Shown here: piece after piece, positions 43,696-51,265 of the stretch
How the letters are laid out: every line of letters starts with the position of its first letter
Numbering within the stretch: position 1 is the stretch's first letter
From: Neorhizobium sp. UBA3556
Lineage (GTDB): Bacteria; Pseudomonadota; Alphaproteobacteria; Rhizobiales; Rhizobiaceae
Direction of reading: 5' to 3'
Length of the DNA stretch: 64,000 bases
Assembly: GCA_002376235.1 (NCBI GenBank)
Contig: DFNX01000006.1
Span: 186,001-250,000 of the forward strand
Made by a program: the position numbers and the translations under genes
Notes under the pieces: model-generated
Seen by the model: only the letters and a program-made list of their open reading frames with translations
Database searches by the model: none
What the model was told of the DNA's origin: nothing

Positions 43696-44819
43696 GCAAC
43701 GTCCTTTCTGCCGTCATTCGTAATCTGGTGGCGACCGTAGAGCCAGTGAGCGGCACATCCTCCTTCGCTCGACACCATGCAGGACCCGATCGGATTGTCG
43801 GGTGTACAGCTGCGACCAAACAGCGGACATTCCTCCGGGCGCTTGATGCCGCGTACAACCTCGGCACAGGCACAGGATTTCGGGTCAGGAACGGCGCGAT
43901 AGGCAAGAGAAAAGCGCAGTTCGGCATCAAACTCCGCATAATCGTCGATCAGCCTGAGCGCGCTACCGGGCAATGTGCCGAGCCCCCGCCACTCGAAACT
44001 GTCGCGTACCATCATCGTCTCGGCGATCACCTGCTGCGCCCTGTCATTCCCGATAGCAGGCAGTGCCCGCACATAGGCGTTCTCTACGCGAGGCCTGTCG
44101 TCGTTGACTTGGCGAACCAGCATCAGAATTGCCTGCAATAGATCGAGTGGCTCGAACCCGGCGACCACGACCGGCATGCCGCGGTCGGAAAACTCCCGGT
44201 ACGGATCGATGCCGATCACTGCCGATACATGTCCCGGCCCGATCACGCCTTCGAGCGGAAGACCACCGCCCTGAAGCACCGCCCGCATCGCTGATGGGGT
44301 GAGGACGTGATTGCAGAAGACGCTGAAATTCGTAAGACCTTCAGCCTTCGCCATCTTCAATGCCATGGCAGTTGGTGGGGTCGTCGTTTCGAAACCTATG
44401 GCAAAGAAGACGACCTCCCGGCCAGGATTGTCTCGCGCGATCTTCAGCGCATCGAGTGTCGACCAGACCATGCGAATGTCACCGCCGGCAGCTTTGGCCT
44501 TGAGCAGGCTCAGACGATGCGAACCAGGAACCCGCATCATATCGCCATAGGTGCAAAGAATGACGCCGTGATCGCGGGCAAGCTCTATGCCGCTGTCGAT
44601 GCGACCAACCGGCAGGACGCAGACGGGGCAGCCCGGTCCATGGATGAGGCGTATCGCGGCTGGCAGCATGGCCACAAGTCCGTATCGGGCAATAGTGTGG
44701 GTGTGCCCGCCGCAGAATTCCATGAAACTGTAGTTGCGGCCGAGCTGGCATTCGGCGGCGATGGTTATCGCGATCCGGCGTGCCAGGCTTCCATCGCGAA
44801 ATTCCGAGGCGAATTTCAT
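43692..44819 (-). CDS. hypD: Hydrogenase maturation protein HypD
   Basis: A 375-residue [4Fe-4S] scaffold on which, with HypC, the Fe(CN)2CO unit is built. Key motifs: EFCGGHTHTI with C36, GPGCPVCVLP with C64 and C67, and the cluster cysteines in the C-terminal SCACAEVVRGIKRPEECPLFGRSC region. It is flanked by 4-nt overlaps with hypC and hypE. Needed for CooH maturation. Confidence 0.96.
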   Translation of the reverse strand: MKFASEFRDGSLARRIAITIAAECQLGRNYSFMEFCGGHTHTIARYGLVAMLPAAIRLIHGPGCPVCVLPVGRIDSGIELARDHGVILCTYGDMMRVPGSHRLSLLKAKAAGGDIRMVWSTLDALKIARDNPGREVVFFAIGFETTTPPTAMALKMAKAEGLTNFSVFCNHVLTPSAMRAVLQGGGLPLEGVIGPGHVSAVIGIDPYREFSDRGMPVVVAGFEPLDLLQAILMLVRQVNDDRPRVENAYVRALPAIGNDRAQQVIAETMMVRDSFEWRGLGTLPGSALRLIDDYAEFDAELRFSLAYRAVPDPKSCACAEVVRGIKRPEECPLFGRSCTPDNPIGSCMVSSEGGCAAHWLYGRHQITNDGRKDVA

Positions 44820-45064
44820 CCGGGAAGCTCCTCTGGTTCGAGCTCCGACAATTCGCCCATCTCTTTCAGCAGCGCCAGTGTTTCTGCCGCCTCCTCAGGA
44901 TCAATACGGCTCAGGGCAAACCCAACATGCAGGAGAACATAATCTCCGACCTCGACACCATCGACCAGCGCCAGACTGACCATCTTTGCGATGCCGTCGA
45001 TGCGGACACGCCCCATGGAGCCGGGCAGAAGTTCGATAACCTCGGCTGGTATCGCAAGACACAT
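44816..45064 (-). CDS. hypC: Hydrogenase maturation chaperone HypC
   Basis: An 82-residue HypC/HupF chaperone starting MCLAIPAEV; C2 is the invariant residue that binds HypD and the iron precursor. The rest (GRVRIDGIAKMVSLALVDGVEVGDYVLLHVGFAL) is typical. It overlaps hypD and lies 18 nt after hypB. CooT at 47119 is a distant relative with the same MCLA start; the two should not be confused. Confidence 0.95.
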   Translation of the reverse strand: MCLAIPAEVIELLPGSMGRVRIDGIAKMVSLALVDGVEVGDYVLLHVGFALSRIDPEEAAETLALLKEMGELSELEPEELPG

Positions 45065-45082
45065 AACACTTGTCCTTTTCGA

Positions 45083-45979
45083 TCACGAACCAAGGCGCGA
45101 ACGTACCGCCTGTTGTTTCTCGGTAATCCACTGTAGCCACGCGTCAAACCCTTCCCCGGTCGTGGCGGAGAGCTGCAGGGCGGCGAGATCGGGGTTGATG
45201 CGGCGCGCCATCTCCAGGCAGCGTTCGATATTGAAGCTGACATAGGGCGCAAGGTCGATCTTGTTGATGATCAGCAGATCGGCGGCCGCGAACATGTCCG
45301 GGTATTTGAGCGGTTTGTCCTCGCCTTCAGTGACGGAAAGGACGACTACCTTCGCGGCTTCCCCCAGATCGAAAGCTGCCGGGCAGACGAGGTTTCCGAC
45401 ATTCTCGATGAAAAGCACAGTCCCTGGCGCCGGAGACAGTTGCCGATAGGCGTCGGCAACCATCGCCGCATCGAGATGACAGCCCTTGCCGGTATTGACC
45501 TGAATTGCCGGTGCACCGGTGGCGCGAATGCGGTCCGCATCGAAACTCGTCTGCTGGTCGCCTTCGATGACGACTGTCGGTGACGTGTCGGCAATCCTTC
45601 TTATTGTCTCGCAGAGCAATGTAGTTTTGCCGGAACCGGGGCTCGACAGGAGGTTGAGAGCAAGAACACCTTCACGGAAAAATACCGCGCGGTTTTTCAG
45701 AGCCAGCCCGTCATTATGGGACAGAACCGCCTTCTCAAGCCGGATAACCTGATGCTGGTCCAACCCGGACACGGACACACCGGCAACGCCGTTGCCGTAA
45801 TGCATGTCGTCAAGGGTATGATGGTGACGACCATCGTGCTCATGCCCGTTCTCACTCGCATGGTCGTGCGCTATGCCGGCGGCATGCAGCGCAGCATGTT
45901 CGGCATCATTCATATGGGAATGGTGGTGCGAATGATGTCCTTCGACACGAGCCTCACCGCAGCCACAAATGGAACACAT
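45083..45979 (-). CDS. hypB: Hydrogenase nickel-insertion GTPase HypB, His-rich
   Basis: A 298-residue SIMIBI GTPase. The N-terminus MCSICGCGEA is the high-affinity nickel motif. Residues 15-60 are a histidine-rich stretch (for example HHSHHHSH and HEHDGRHHH) that can store nickel. The G domain has P-loop SSPGSGKTT (112-120) and the metal-binding segment VGNLVCPAAFDLGE. It delivers Ni to the hydrogenase large subunit with HypA. It follows cooA by 146 bp on the same strand. Confidence 0.95.
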   Translation of the reverse strand: MCSICGCGEARVEGHHSHHHSHMNDAEHAALHAAGIAHDHASENGHEHDGRHHHTLDDMHYGNGVAGVSVSGLDQHQVIRLEKAVLSHNDGLALKNRAVFFREGVLALNLLSSPGSGKTTLLCETIRRIADTSPTVVIEGDQQTSFDADRIRATGAPAIQVNTGKGCHLDAAMVADAYRQLSPAPGTVLFIENVGNLVCPAAFDLGEAAKVVVLSVTEGEDKPLKYPDMFAAADLLIINKIDLAPYVSFNIERCLEMARRINPDLAALQLSATTGEGFDAWLQWITEKQQAVRSRLGS

Positions 45980-46125
45980 CGTCGCAAATCCTTTTCATGG
46001 TGTAGGCGCGCCCGGTCGTCACGGGCGCTGCCGGATATTGTCAAACCAGACCGCTCAGCACGCCAATGCCGGCAACAATCCGGATACCGCCCGTCATACG
46101 AACAACGGTTCGGCTTCCGGCACGG

Positions 46126-46791
46126 TCACCGTGCCGACAATCTGCCCGTCGCTGCCGCGGCTTTCAGGCGGTCCTTGTCGGGTATCGTGTAATCCGTACG
46201 GCCATGGCGCTCGAGATGGCCGTCCTTGATCAGGCTGTTCATCGCCGTCGAAGTCGCCTGTCGCGATGATCCGATCAGGTTGGCGATTTCCTCGACGGTG
46301 AGGTCGACCGAAAGCTTGACGGCAAAATGCGCATCTTCGTTTTCCGCGGTCGCCCGATCCAGGAAGAACCAGGCGACGCGCTGCTTGATATCGAGAAACA
46401 TCAGTTCCTCGATGTTTCTCATGCAGGAAATGATCGCGCGGCCAAGGATGGAGATGAGGCCATGCGACAGGGCGGGGGTCTTTTCCATCTTGGCCGCGAA
46501 GGTCCTCATGTCGGTGACGCGCAGCTCGCTCTGTTCGACCGCCTCGATAAGACAGCCCGAATGGCGACAGAAGATGTCACCGGAGACAAGATAGAACAGG
46601 GTGATTTCCCGGTCCTCGCCAACCATGTAGACACGCAACTTGCCATTCATCACGACGAAGATGCCGTTCTCGTCATTATCGCCGAAACAGATCATGCTCC
46701 CCTTACCGTGAGACCGCGCCTGAAAGCCGTTGAAGAAACCTTCACCGGCGGGTCCGGTCAGAACATGGGCTATGCTGAATCGTGCCGTCAT
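46126..46791 (-). CDS. cooA: CooA, heme-containing CO-sensing activator (CRP/FNR family)
   Basis: A 221-residue CRP-family protein closely resembling R. rubrum CooA. The effector domain has YLVSGDIFCRHSGCL, with heme ligands C75 (ferric) and H77 (ferrous) at the same residue numbers as in R. rubrum. The dimer helix is HGLISILGRAIISCMRNIEE and the recognition region is EEIANLIGSSRQATSTAMNSL. In R. rubrum the other axial ligand is Pro2; here the protein starts MTARF, with Thr at position 2. The start is secure (GGGGAG just before ATG). On binding CO it should activate the coo promoters, whose boxes are at 51151-51166 and 58657-58672. Confidence 0.95.
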   Translation of the reverse strand: MTARFSIAHVLTGPAGEGFFNGFQARSHGKGSMICFGDNDENGIFVVMNGKLRVYMVGEDREITLFYLVSGDIFCRHSGCLIEAVEQSELRVTDMRTFAAKMEKTPALSHGLISILGRAIISCMRNIEELMFLDIKQRVAWFFLDRATAENEDAHFAVKLSVDLTVEEIANLIGSSRQATSTAMNSLIKDGHLERHGRTDYTIPDKDRLKAAAATGRLSAR

Positions 46792-46879
46792 ATTAACTCC
46801 CCAAACCCGGCTTCAGCAGCCGGTAAGAAATCCTGCGGCTGAAGCGTAACCCTTGGCGTATATTGCGCCTTGATGAAGG

Positions 46880-47122
46880 TCAGTGGGCATGCTGTGGGTG
46901 ACCCGCAGTCGGACAGCTCCCGAGCGCATCGAGAACCGCGCGGAGCGACCGACGTGCGATTTCCATGTCGTCGATCGCTTGTTGGATAAGCTGTGTCAGG
47001 AGGGCATCATCCACGAATGAGGGCTTAAGTGCGCCGATCTCAGCGAGATGGTCTTCTGCGTGGTCGGCAAAATGGGCCACATAGGTGCGTAGCCGGATTT
47101 TTGCCTGGTCTTCTGGTTTCAT
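46880..47122 (-). CDS. cooJ: CooJ-like nickel-binding protein with shortened His tail
   Basis: An 80-residue protein in the cooJ position (after cooT, 4-nt overlap). It carries HFADHAEDH at 17-25, an exact match to the H(W/F)xxHxxxH nickel site described for the CooJ family. R. rubrum CooJ is 115 residues with a long His-rich C-terminal tail; here only CPTAGHPQHAH remains. It probably binds and delivers Ni for CooS, with much less storage capacity. Confidence 0.85.
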   Translation of the reverse strand: MKPEDQAKIRLRTYVAHFADHAEDHLAEIGALKPSFVDDALLTQLIQQAIDDMEIARRSLRAVLDALGSCPTAGHPQHAH

Positions 47123-47322
47123 AGGGAATGATCCTCTTCGAAAAGAATGGTCACGCCTTTGCGCGTGTCGATGTGCCGGATGGAAACACCGGTGAAGCGG
47201 TGTTCTTCGCCGAACAGAGTGGATACCTGCACGTATCCGTCAGCTAGGCTGACGGCAGTGACGTCATCGATCGCCACTGGTGGCGACGGAGTGCGACTGA
47301 TGGTAACGGTTGCTAGGCACAT
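47119..47322 (-). CDS. cooT: CooT nickel-binding accessory protein
   Basis: A 67-residue protein starting MCLATVTI, with C2 as the nickel-binding residue of CooT, and VQVSTLFGEEHRFTGVSIRHID, matching R. rubrum CooT (66 residues). It is distantly related to HypC but has the CooT core. It starts inside the last codons of cooC (10-nt overlap). It assists nickel insertion into CO dehydrogenase. Confidence 0.92.
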   Translation of the reverse strand: MCLATVTISRTPSPPVAIDDVTAVSLADGYVQVSTLFGEEHRFTGVSIRHIDTRKGVTILFEEDHSL

Positions 47323-48110
47323 TGCTGGTCTCCTTTCGCAGGCAGGCGTTCAAGCAGCGCCTGCATCAGGCCTTTCGCCAGATCTTTGCCTTGAGGGCCG
47401 CTATCGTAGAAGGACAGGCCTGCCTGATCCGCGGTCTGGACCGAGGCATCGAAGGGCATTTTCGCGAGCAGATCGCATTCGTCCGCACGGCTTGCGATGA
47501 AGGCATGGTCGCGATCGGATGCGATCTTGTTGGCCACGTGGCAGACACGTTTGATCCCCAGCTGGCCGGCGAACTGCTCGATCTGTCTCGCAGTCTGGAA
47601 ACTGCGCGCACCGGGTTCGACGACGATGATCAGCAGGTCCACCGCCTCGACCGTTCCGCGGCCGAAATGTTCGATGCCGGCTTCCATGTCGATCAGCACG
47701 CATTCCTTCCTCCGGGTCAGGATATGGCGTAGCAGAGTACGGACGAGGGCATGTTCGGGACAGACGCAACCGGTTCCCGCATGATTGACGGTTCCCATCA
47801 GCAGCATCTTCACGCCGGCATGTTCGACGCTGAAACCATCGGGGATGTCATCGACTTTCGGATTGAGGATGAAATGCGAGCCGGGTCCGTCCGTGGCTCC
47901 AGTTCGCTCGCGCGCCAGATCGACCATTTTCGAGATCGGCTTCAGATCCGCGAGCTTGTCGGCCGGCACACCGATCGCAGACGCCAGATTGGCGTCGGGA
48001 TCGGCATCGATGGCAAGCACCTTCCAGCCGTCGTCGGCAAGTGCGCGGGCCAGCAAACCCACGATCGTGGATTTGCCGACGCCGCCCTTGCCCGTTACGG
48101 CGATCTTCAT
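47313..48110 (-). CDS. cooC: CooC, nickel-insertion ATPase for CO dehydrogenase
   Basis: A 265-residue MinD/deviant-Walker ATPase with P-loop GKGGVGKST (7-15), IDADPDANLASAIG, and the CxC motif C115-V-C117 (GTGCVCPEH), which binds metal at the dimer interface. ATP hydrolysis drives Ni incorporation into the C-cluster of CooS. It overlaps the cooS stop by 4 nt and the cooT start by 10 nt. Confidence 0.95.
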   Translation of the reverse strand: MKIAVTGKGGVGKSTIVGLLARALADDGWKVLAIDADPDANLASAIGVPADKLADLKPISKMVDLARERTGATDGPGSHFILNPKVDDIPDGFSVEHAGVKMLLMGTVNHAGTGCVCPEHALVRTLLRHILTRRKECVLIDMEAGIEHFGRGTVEAVDLLIIVVEPGARSFQTARQIEQFAGQLGIKRVCHVANKIASDRDHAFIASRADECDLLAKMPFDASVQTADQAGLSFYDSGPQGKDLAKGLMQALLERLPAKGDQQCA

Positions 48111-50107
48111 GATACCCGCTCCGGCAGAAGCGGCATCTGCCGCGATCCGGGCTTCGTCCGCGCAGCGAGAGCCGGTGCGCTATAGGTCTTGAGACCCAGG
48201 CCGCTGCGGCGCTGTTGGATCGCGTCGAACAGCTTGTCGGCTGCGAGCGCCGGATCGGTCTCGACGATGAAATATCCGCCGAGAAGATCCCGAGCCGTGT
48301 CGGTAACGAGCCCGGTCACGACATCCGAGCCGACAATCGGCGGAACAGTGCCAAGGTGCGTGGGAAGGCCGATCGTGACGGCCCAGCTGCCGATGACCAC
48401 GGCTTTCTCCGTCATCGCTTCCGGGGCGCTGGCGACCAGCGGCAGGTCGGAGAGATCGACGCCGAGCTTGTTGGCCAGTGCCGTGCCGAGTGCGACGCCG
48501 CGGCTATTGTCGACGCAGGATCCCATATGGAGAACCAACGGCAAGGGGCCGTTCATTCCGGCGGACTCGCCGATTGCCGTAAGCGCACTTTTCAAGCCTT
48601 CGCCGGCATAGAGGCGCGTGGCATCCTGGGTCATCAGGCCAGCCTTGGCATAGGCGCCGGCAGCACAGCCTGTCGCGAGAACCAACACGTTGCGAGCAGC
48701 AAGCGATAGAGCGATATCGAGATAAGCACTGTCCTGCTGCGTCTTGGTATTGTTACAACCGGCAAACAAGACGACGCCCTGAATGTTGCCGTTAACGATG
48801 TTATCGACCAGCGGCTGAAGCGGATCGTCGGCATTGATATTGGAAAGTGCTGCGGTAATTGCTTCAACGCTGAAGCCGACGATGGCTTCCTGCTTGAAAT
48901 TGGGGATATGCACCCGTTTCGGATCACGCTGTCTGAAGGCTTCGATGGCGACGCGCAGGATCGATGCCGCATTCTCCGAAGCCTTTTTATCGTCGAACTC
49001 CATATGCGTTGCACCGGCAATCTTGTTCTGCTTGTCGGTGGTGATGATCTTCGTATGGAAGCATTCGGCCACCCGTGGCAGCGACGGCATGATACACTGG
49101 ACGTCGAGAACCATGGCATCCAGCGCGCCGGTCAGGATGGGCAATTCCTGAGACAGGTAGTTGGTGGCCAGCGGAATGCCGTGGCGCACCATGATCTCGT
49201 TGCCGGTGCAGCAGATGCCGATGACGTTGATGCCTTCCTTGGCACCGGCCGCGATGGCCTCCGCGTTGAGATCGGCGGCGACGTCGCAGATGATGTCCGA
49301 GAGTAGCGGATTGTGACCGTTGACGGCGATGTTGACGGCATCCTTTTTCAGGACCCCCATATTGGATGTCGTCTTGACCGGCGATGGTGTGCCGAACAGC
49401 GTGTCGGAGAGTTCCGTCGCCAGCATTTCGCCGTCAAGGTCGGCAAGCGCCACGCGCAGGCCGCCGAGGATAAGGTTGGTCGGATCGGCGTCGCAACCGA
49501 GATGCGTGCGCGACATGGACTGGGCGACGGAGGCATCGATATTGTGTGGCAGAAGCTCCAACTCGCCGAGCTTCTTCAGGCGCGGTGCCGGAAGTGACGC
49601 ATTCAGCCAATTGCAGGGCTGGTCATAATCCTGGTTCTGGAAGTCGTTGAGGGTGATATCGGCAAGTTCTCTGACGATCGCCATCAACTCGCGACCATCG
49701 GTATTCACGCCCAGCCGTTTGGCAACGACCATAAGCTTTTCCTGATCGCGGATCGAATAGTCCTTCAGATGGCCCTTGCTCAAGTGCAGCATGGCAAGCG
49801 CTATATGACGACCGTGCTCCGAATGGGCGGCCGCGCCTGAGGCCATCATGCGCACCATGTGGCGGGCGACAATCGTGTCACGGTCGGCACCGCAGACGCC
49901 GAATTGCGGGCCTTTGCCGAACGGGTCGATCCGACACGGTCCCTTCAGACAGATGCGGCAGCAAAGGCCGGTGGTTCCGAAACCGCATTGCGGCTGCTGC
50001 GCAGCGTAGCGGCTCCAGGCGGTATCGATGCTTTGGGCTTCGGCAATCGCCAGCATTTCGGTGGCGGCGGGATCGCACGAGCAGCTGGAGCAGTCTAGAC
50101 AGGCCAT
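48107..50107 (-). CDS. cooS: Ni-Fe carbon monoxide dehydrogenase, catalytic subunit
   Basis: A 666-residue anaerobic CODH that oxidises CO with water to CO2, two protons and two electrons. Cluster ligands are all present: D-cluster C41 and C49; B-cluster C50, C53, C58 and C72; C-cluster H265, C300, C338, C451, C481 and C531. Proton-transfer/catalytic H95 and K568 are also in place. These numbers coincide with R. rubrum CooS. The start at 50107 follows GAGGAGGCT; the longer open frame lies inside cooF. A tail of about 27 residues (rich in Ala, Pro, Arg) extends beyond the R. rubrum C-terminus. Electrons pass to CooF, encoded 16 nt upstream. Confidence 0.97.
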   Translation of the reverse strand: MACLDCSSCSCDPAATEMLAIAEAQSIDTAWSRYAAQQPQCGFGTTGLCCRICLKGPCRIDPFGKGPQFGVCGADRDTIVARHMVRMMASGAAAHSEHGRHIALAMLHLSKGHLKDYSIRDQEKLMVVAKRLGVNTDGRELMAIVRELADITLNDFQNQDYDQPCNWLNASLPAPRLKKLGELELLPHNIDASVAQSMSRTHLGCDADPTNLILGGLRVALADLDGEMLATELSDTLFGTPSPVKTTSNMGVLKKDAVNIAVNGHNPLLSDIICDVAADLNAEAIAAGAKEGINVIGICCTGNEIMVRHGIPLATNYLSQELPILTGALDAMVLDVQCIMPSLPRVAECFHTKIITTDKQNKIAGATHMEFDDKKASENAASILRVAIEAFRQRDPKRVHIPNFKQEAIVGFSVEAITAALSNINADDPLQPLVDNIVNGNIQGVVLFAGCNNTKTQQDSAYLDIALSLAARNVLVLATGCAAGAYAKAGLMTQDATRLYAGEGLKSALTAIGESAGMNGPLPLVLHMGSCVDNSRGVALGTALANKLGVDLSDLPLVASAPEAMTEKAVVIGSWAVTIGLPTHLGTVPPIVGSDVVTGLVTDTARDLLGGYFIVETDPALAADKLFDAIQQRRSGLGLKTYSAPALAARTKPGSRQMPLLPERVS

Positions 50108-50123
50108 AAATGAGCCTCCTCGA

Positions 50124-50705
50124 TTAGAGCGAAATACGGATGGAACGATGGGACTGGGCGATCTCGCGGGCGCGGGCGAGCCGCAATGCATCGCGATAGG
50201 CGTTGACGTCGACCATCTTGATCGCCTTGGTCGGACAAGATTCGACGCAGGCCGGATCGGACTTGCCGGTGCTTGCGCGCCATTCGACGCAGAGATCGCA
50301 TTTCTTGGCGACACCGCGATTGGTGATCGACGTGGCCTTCTGCCTCTCTTCGGAGCGTACCGTGATGGATCCGAACGGGCAGACCATGACACAGAGCTTG
50401 CAACCTATGCATTGCTGCTCGACGATCTGGATCTGCCCCTTGGCCTGATGGCAGGCTCCGGTCGGACAGACCAGCGTGCAGGGCGCATCCTCGCACTGGC
50501 GACACTGCATCGGCATCGTCGCGCCATCCACTGAAATGACCTGGTTGCGGGCATGCAGCGGCAGATGCGCCGCAACCGCGCTTACGATATCTTGGCCTTC
50601 GCCGCCATGGGCCACCGCGCAGGCCAATTCGCACGAGTGGCAGCCAAGACAGCGGTCCGGCTCCGCGTAGATGATGACGTTTTCCTTGACTTGCGTTTGC
50701 TGCAT
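50124..50705 (-). CDS. cooF: CooF, ferredoxin-like electron carrier of CO dehydrogenase
   Basis: A 193-residue polyferredoxin with cysteine sets for four [4Fe-4S] clusters: C19/22/25/29, C68/71/76/80, C99/102/105/109 and C136/139/153/157. It links CooS to the membrane hydrogenase. The start at 50705 (MQQTQVKEN) follows GGAGAACGGAAG; the frame continues open into hypA but that part is not CooF-like. It is the second gene of the CooA-controlled operon hypA-cooFSCTJ. Confidence 0.94.
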   Translation of the reverse strand: MQQTQVKENVIIYAEPDRCLGCHSCELACAVAHGGEGQDIVSAVAAHLPLHARNQVISVDGATMPMQCRQCEDAPCTLVCPTGACHQAKGQIQIVEQQCIGCKLCVMVCPFGSITVRSEERQKATSITNRGVAKKCDLCVEWRASTGKSDPACVESCPTKAIKMVDVNAYRDALRLARAREIAQSHRSIRISL

Positions 50706-50739
50706 CTTCCGTTCTCCAGGTCCGCTTTGCTTGTGGTCG

Positions 50740-51090
50740 CTATGCGTCACAGGCGCAGATGACGATTTCATCGACAGTCATTCCTTCCGAAGGCTGGATC
50801 CTCACGTCATTGCCGTGGCAGGACCCGCATCGAAAGCGCGCGTCTGCGACCAGAATGCTGTCGCACTGCCGGCAAAAGACGCGCACCGGCAGTTGGTTGA
50901 TCTTGAGTTGGGCGCCGGCCATGATCGTGTTTTCGGCAAGCAGGCTGAACGAGGATTCCAGAACCGCGGGCTCGATGCCCTGCAGGCCGCCAATCGTCAT
51001 CGCGATCTCGGTAACCCTGCCGCCACCACGGCGCTGGGCTTCCTCGCTCACGACCTTCATCAGGGCGCAGGTTATGGTGATCTCGTGCAT
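50740..51090 (-). CDS. hypA: Hydrogenase nickel-incorporation protein HypA
   Basis: A 116-residue protein with the N-terminal MHE nickel-binding motif (H2) and a zinc site formed by two CxxC pairs (FCRQCD and FRCGSCHG). It works with HypB to give nickel to CooH, and may also aid CooS. It is separated from the other hyp genes and placed first in the cooF operon, behind the CooA box at 51151-51166, so its expression should be CO-dependent. Confidence 0.94.
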   Translation of the reverse strand: MHEITITCALMKVVSEEAQRRGGGRVTEIAMTIGGLQGIEPAVLESSFSLLAENTIMAGAQLKINQLPVRVFCRQCDSILVADARFRCGSCHGNDVRIQPSEGMTVDEIVICACDA

Positions 51091-51150
51091 GTCTGCGACG
51101 CTCCAACCTCTCTCCTGAGAACCGGGTTACGCCTGTCCGGTAGAAGGTTC

Positions 51151-51166
51151 TGTCAGCCAGACGACA
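51151..51166 (-). promoter_or_regulatory. CooA-binding site upstream of hypA-cooFSCTJ
   Basis: TGTCA, six bases, CGACA: matches the palindrome known for the R. rubrum cooF promoter. Its centre is 68 bp before the hypA start codon. If CooA binds around -40, as in R. rubrum, transcription would begin near 51118, leaving a leader of about 28 nt. The site at 58657-58672 shares 13 of 16 bases. Confidence 0.88.
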
Positions 51167-51201
51167 AACCCGGAAGCGAAGGGGTTTCTGCGTCAAAACG
51201 C

Positions 51202-51237
51202 GCATGGCGTGCGCATTTTTCGATGCGCACGCCATGC
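51202..51237 (-). terminator. Rho-independent terminator after cooH
   Basis: A perfect 15-bp inverted repeat (GCATGGCGTGCGCAT / ATGCGCACGCCATGC) with a 6-nt loop, 28 nt after the cooH stop and followed on the minus strand by CGTTTTG. It should end the cooMKLXUH transcript just before the promoter of the cooF operon, keeping the two CooA-driven units separate. Confidence 0.82.
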
Positions 51238-51265
51238 AGGGAGACGACTTGGGGAGCGAAAAGAC

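Noticed and set aside
46039..46055. TGTCAAACCAGACCG-like sequence between cooA and hypB as a CooA box
   Set aside because: Only the left half-site fits; the right half lacks the CGACA core.
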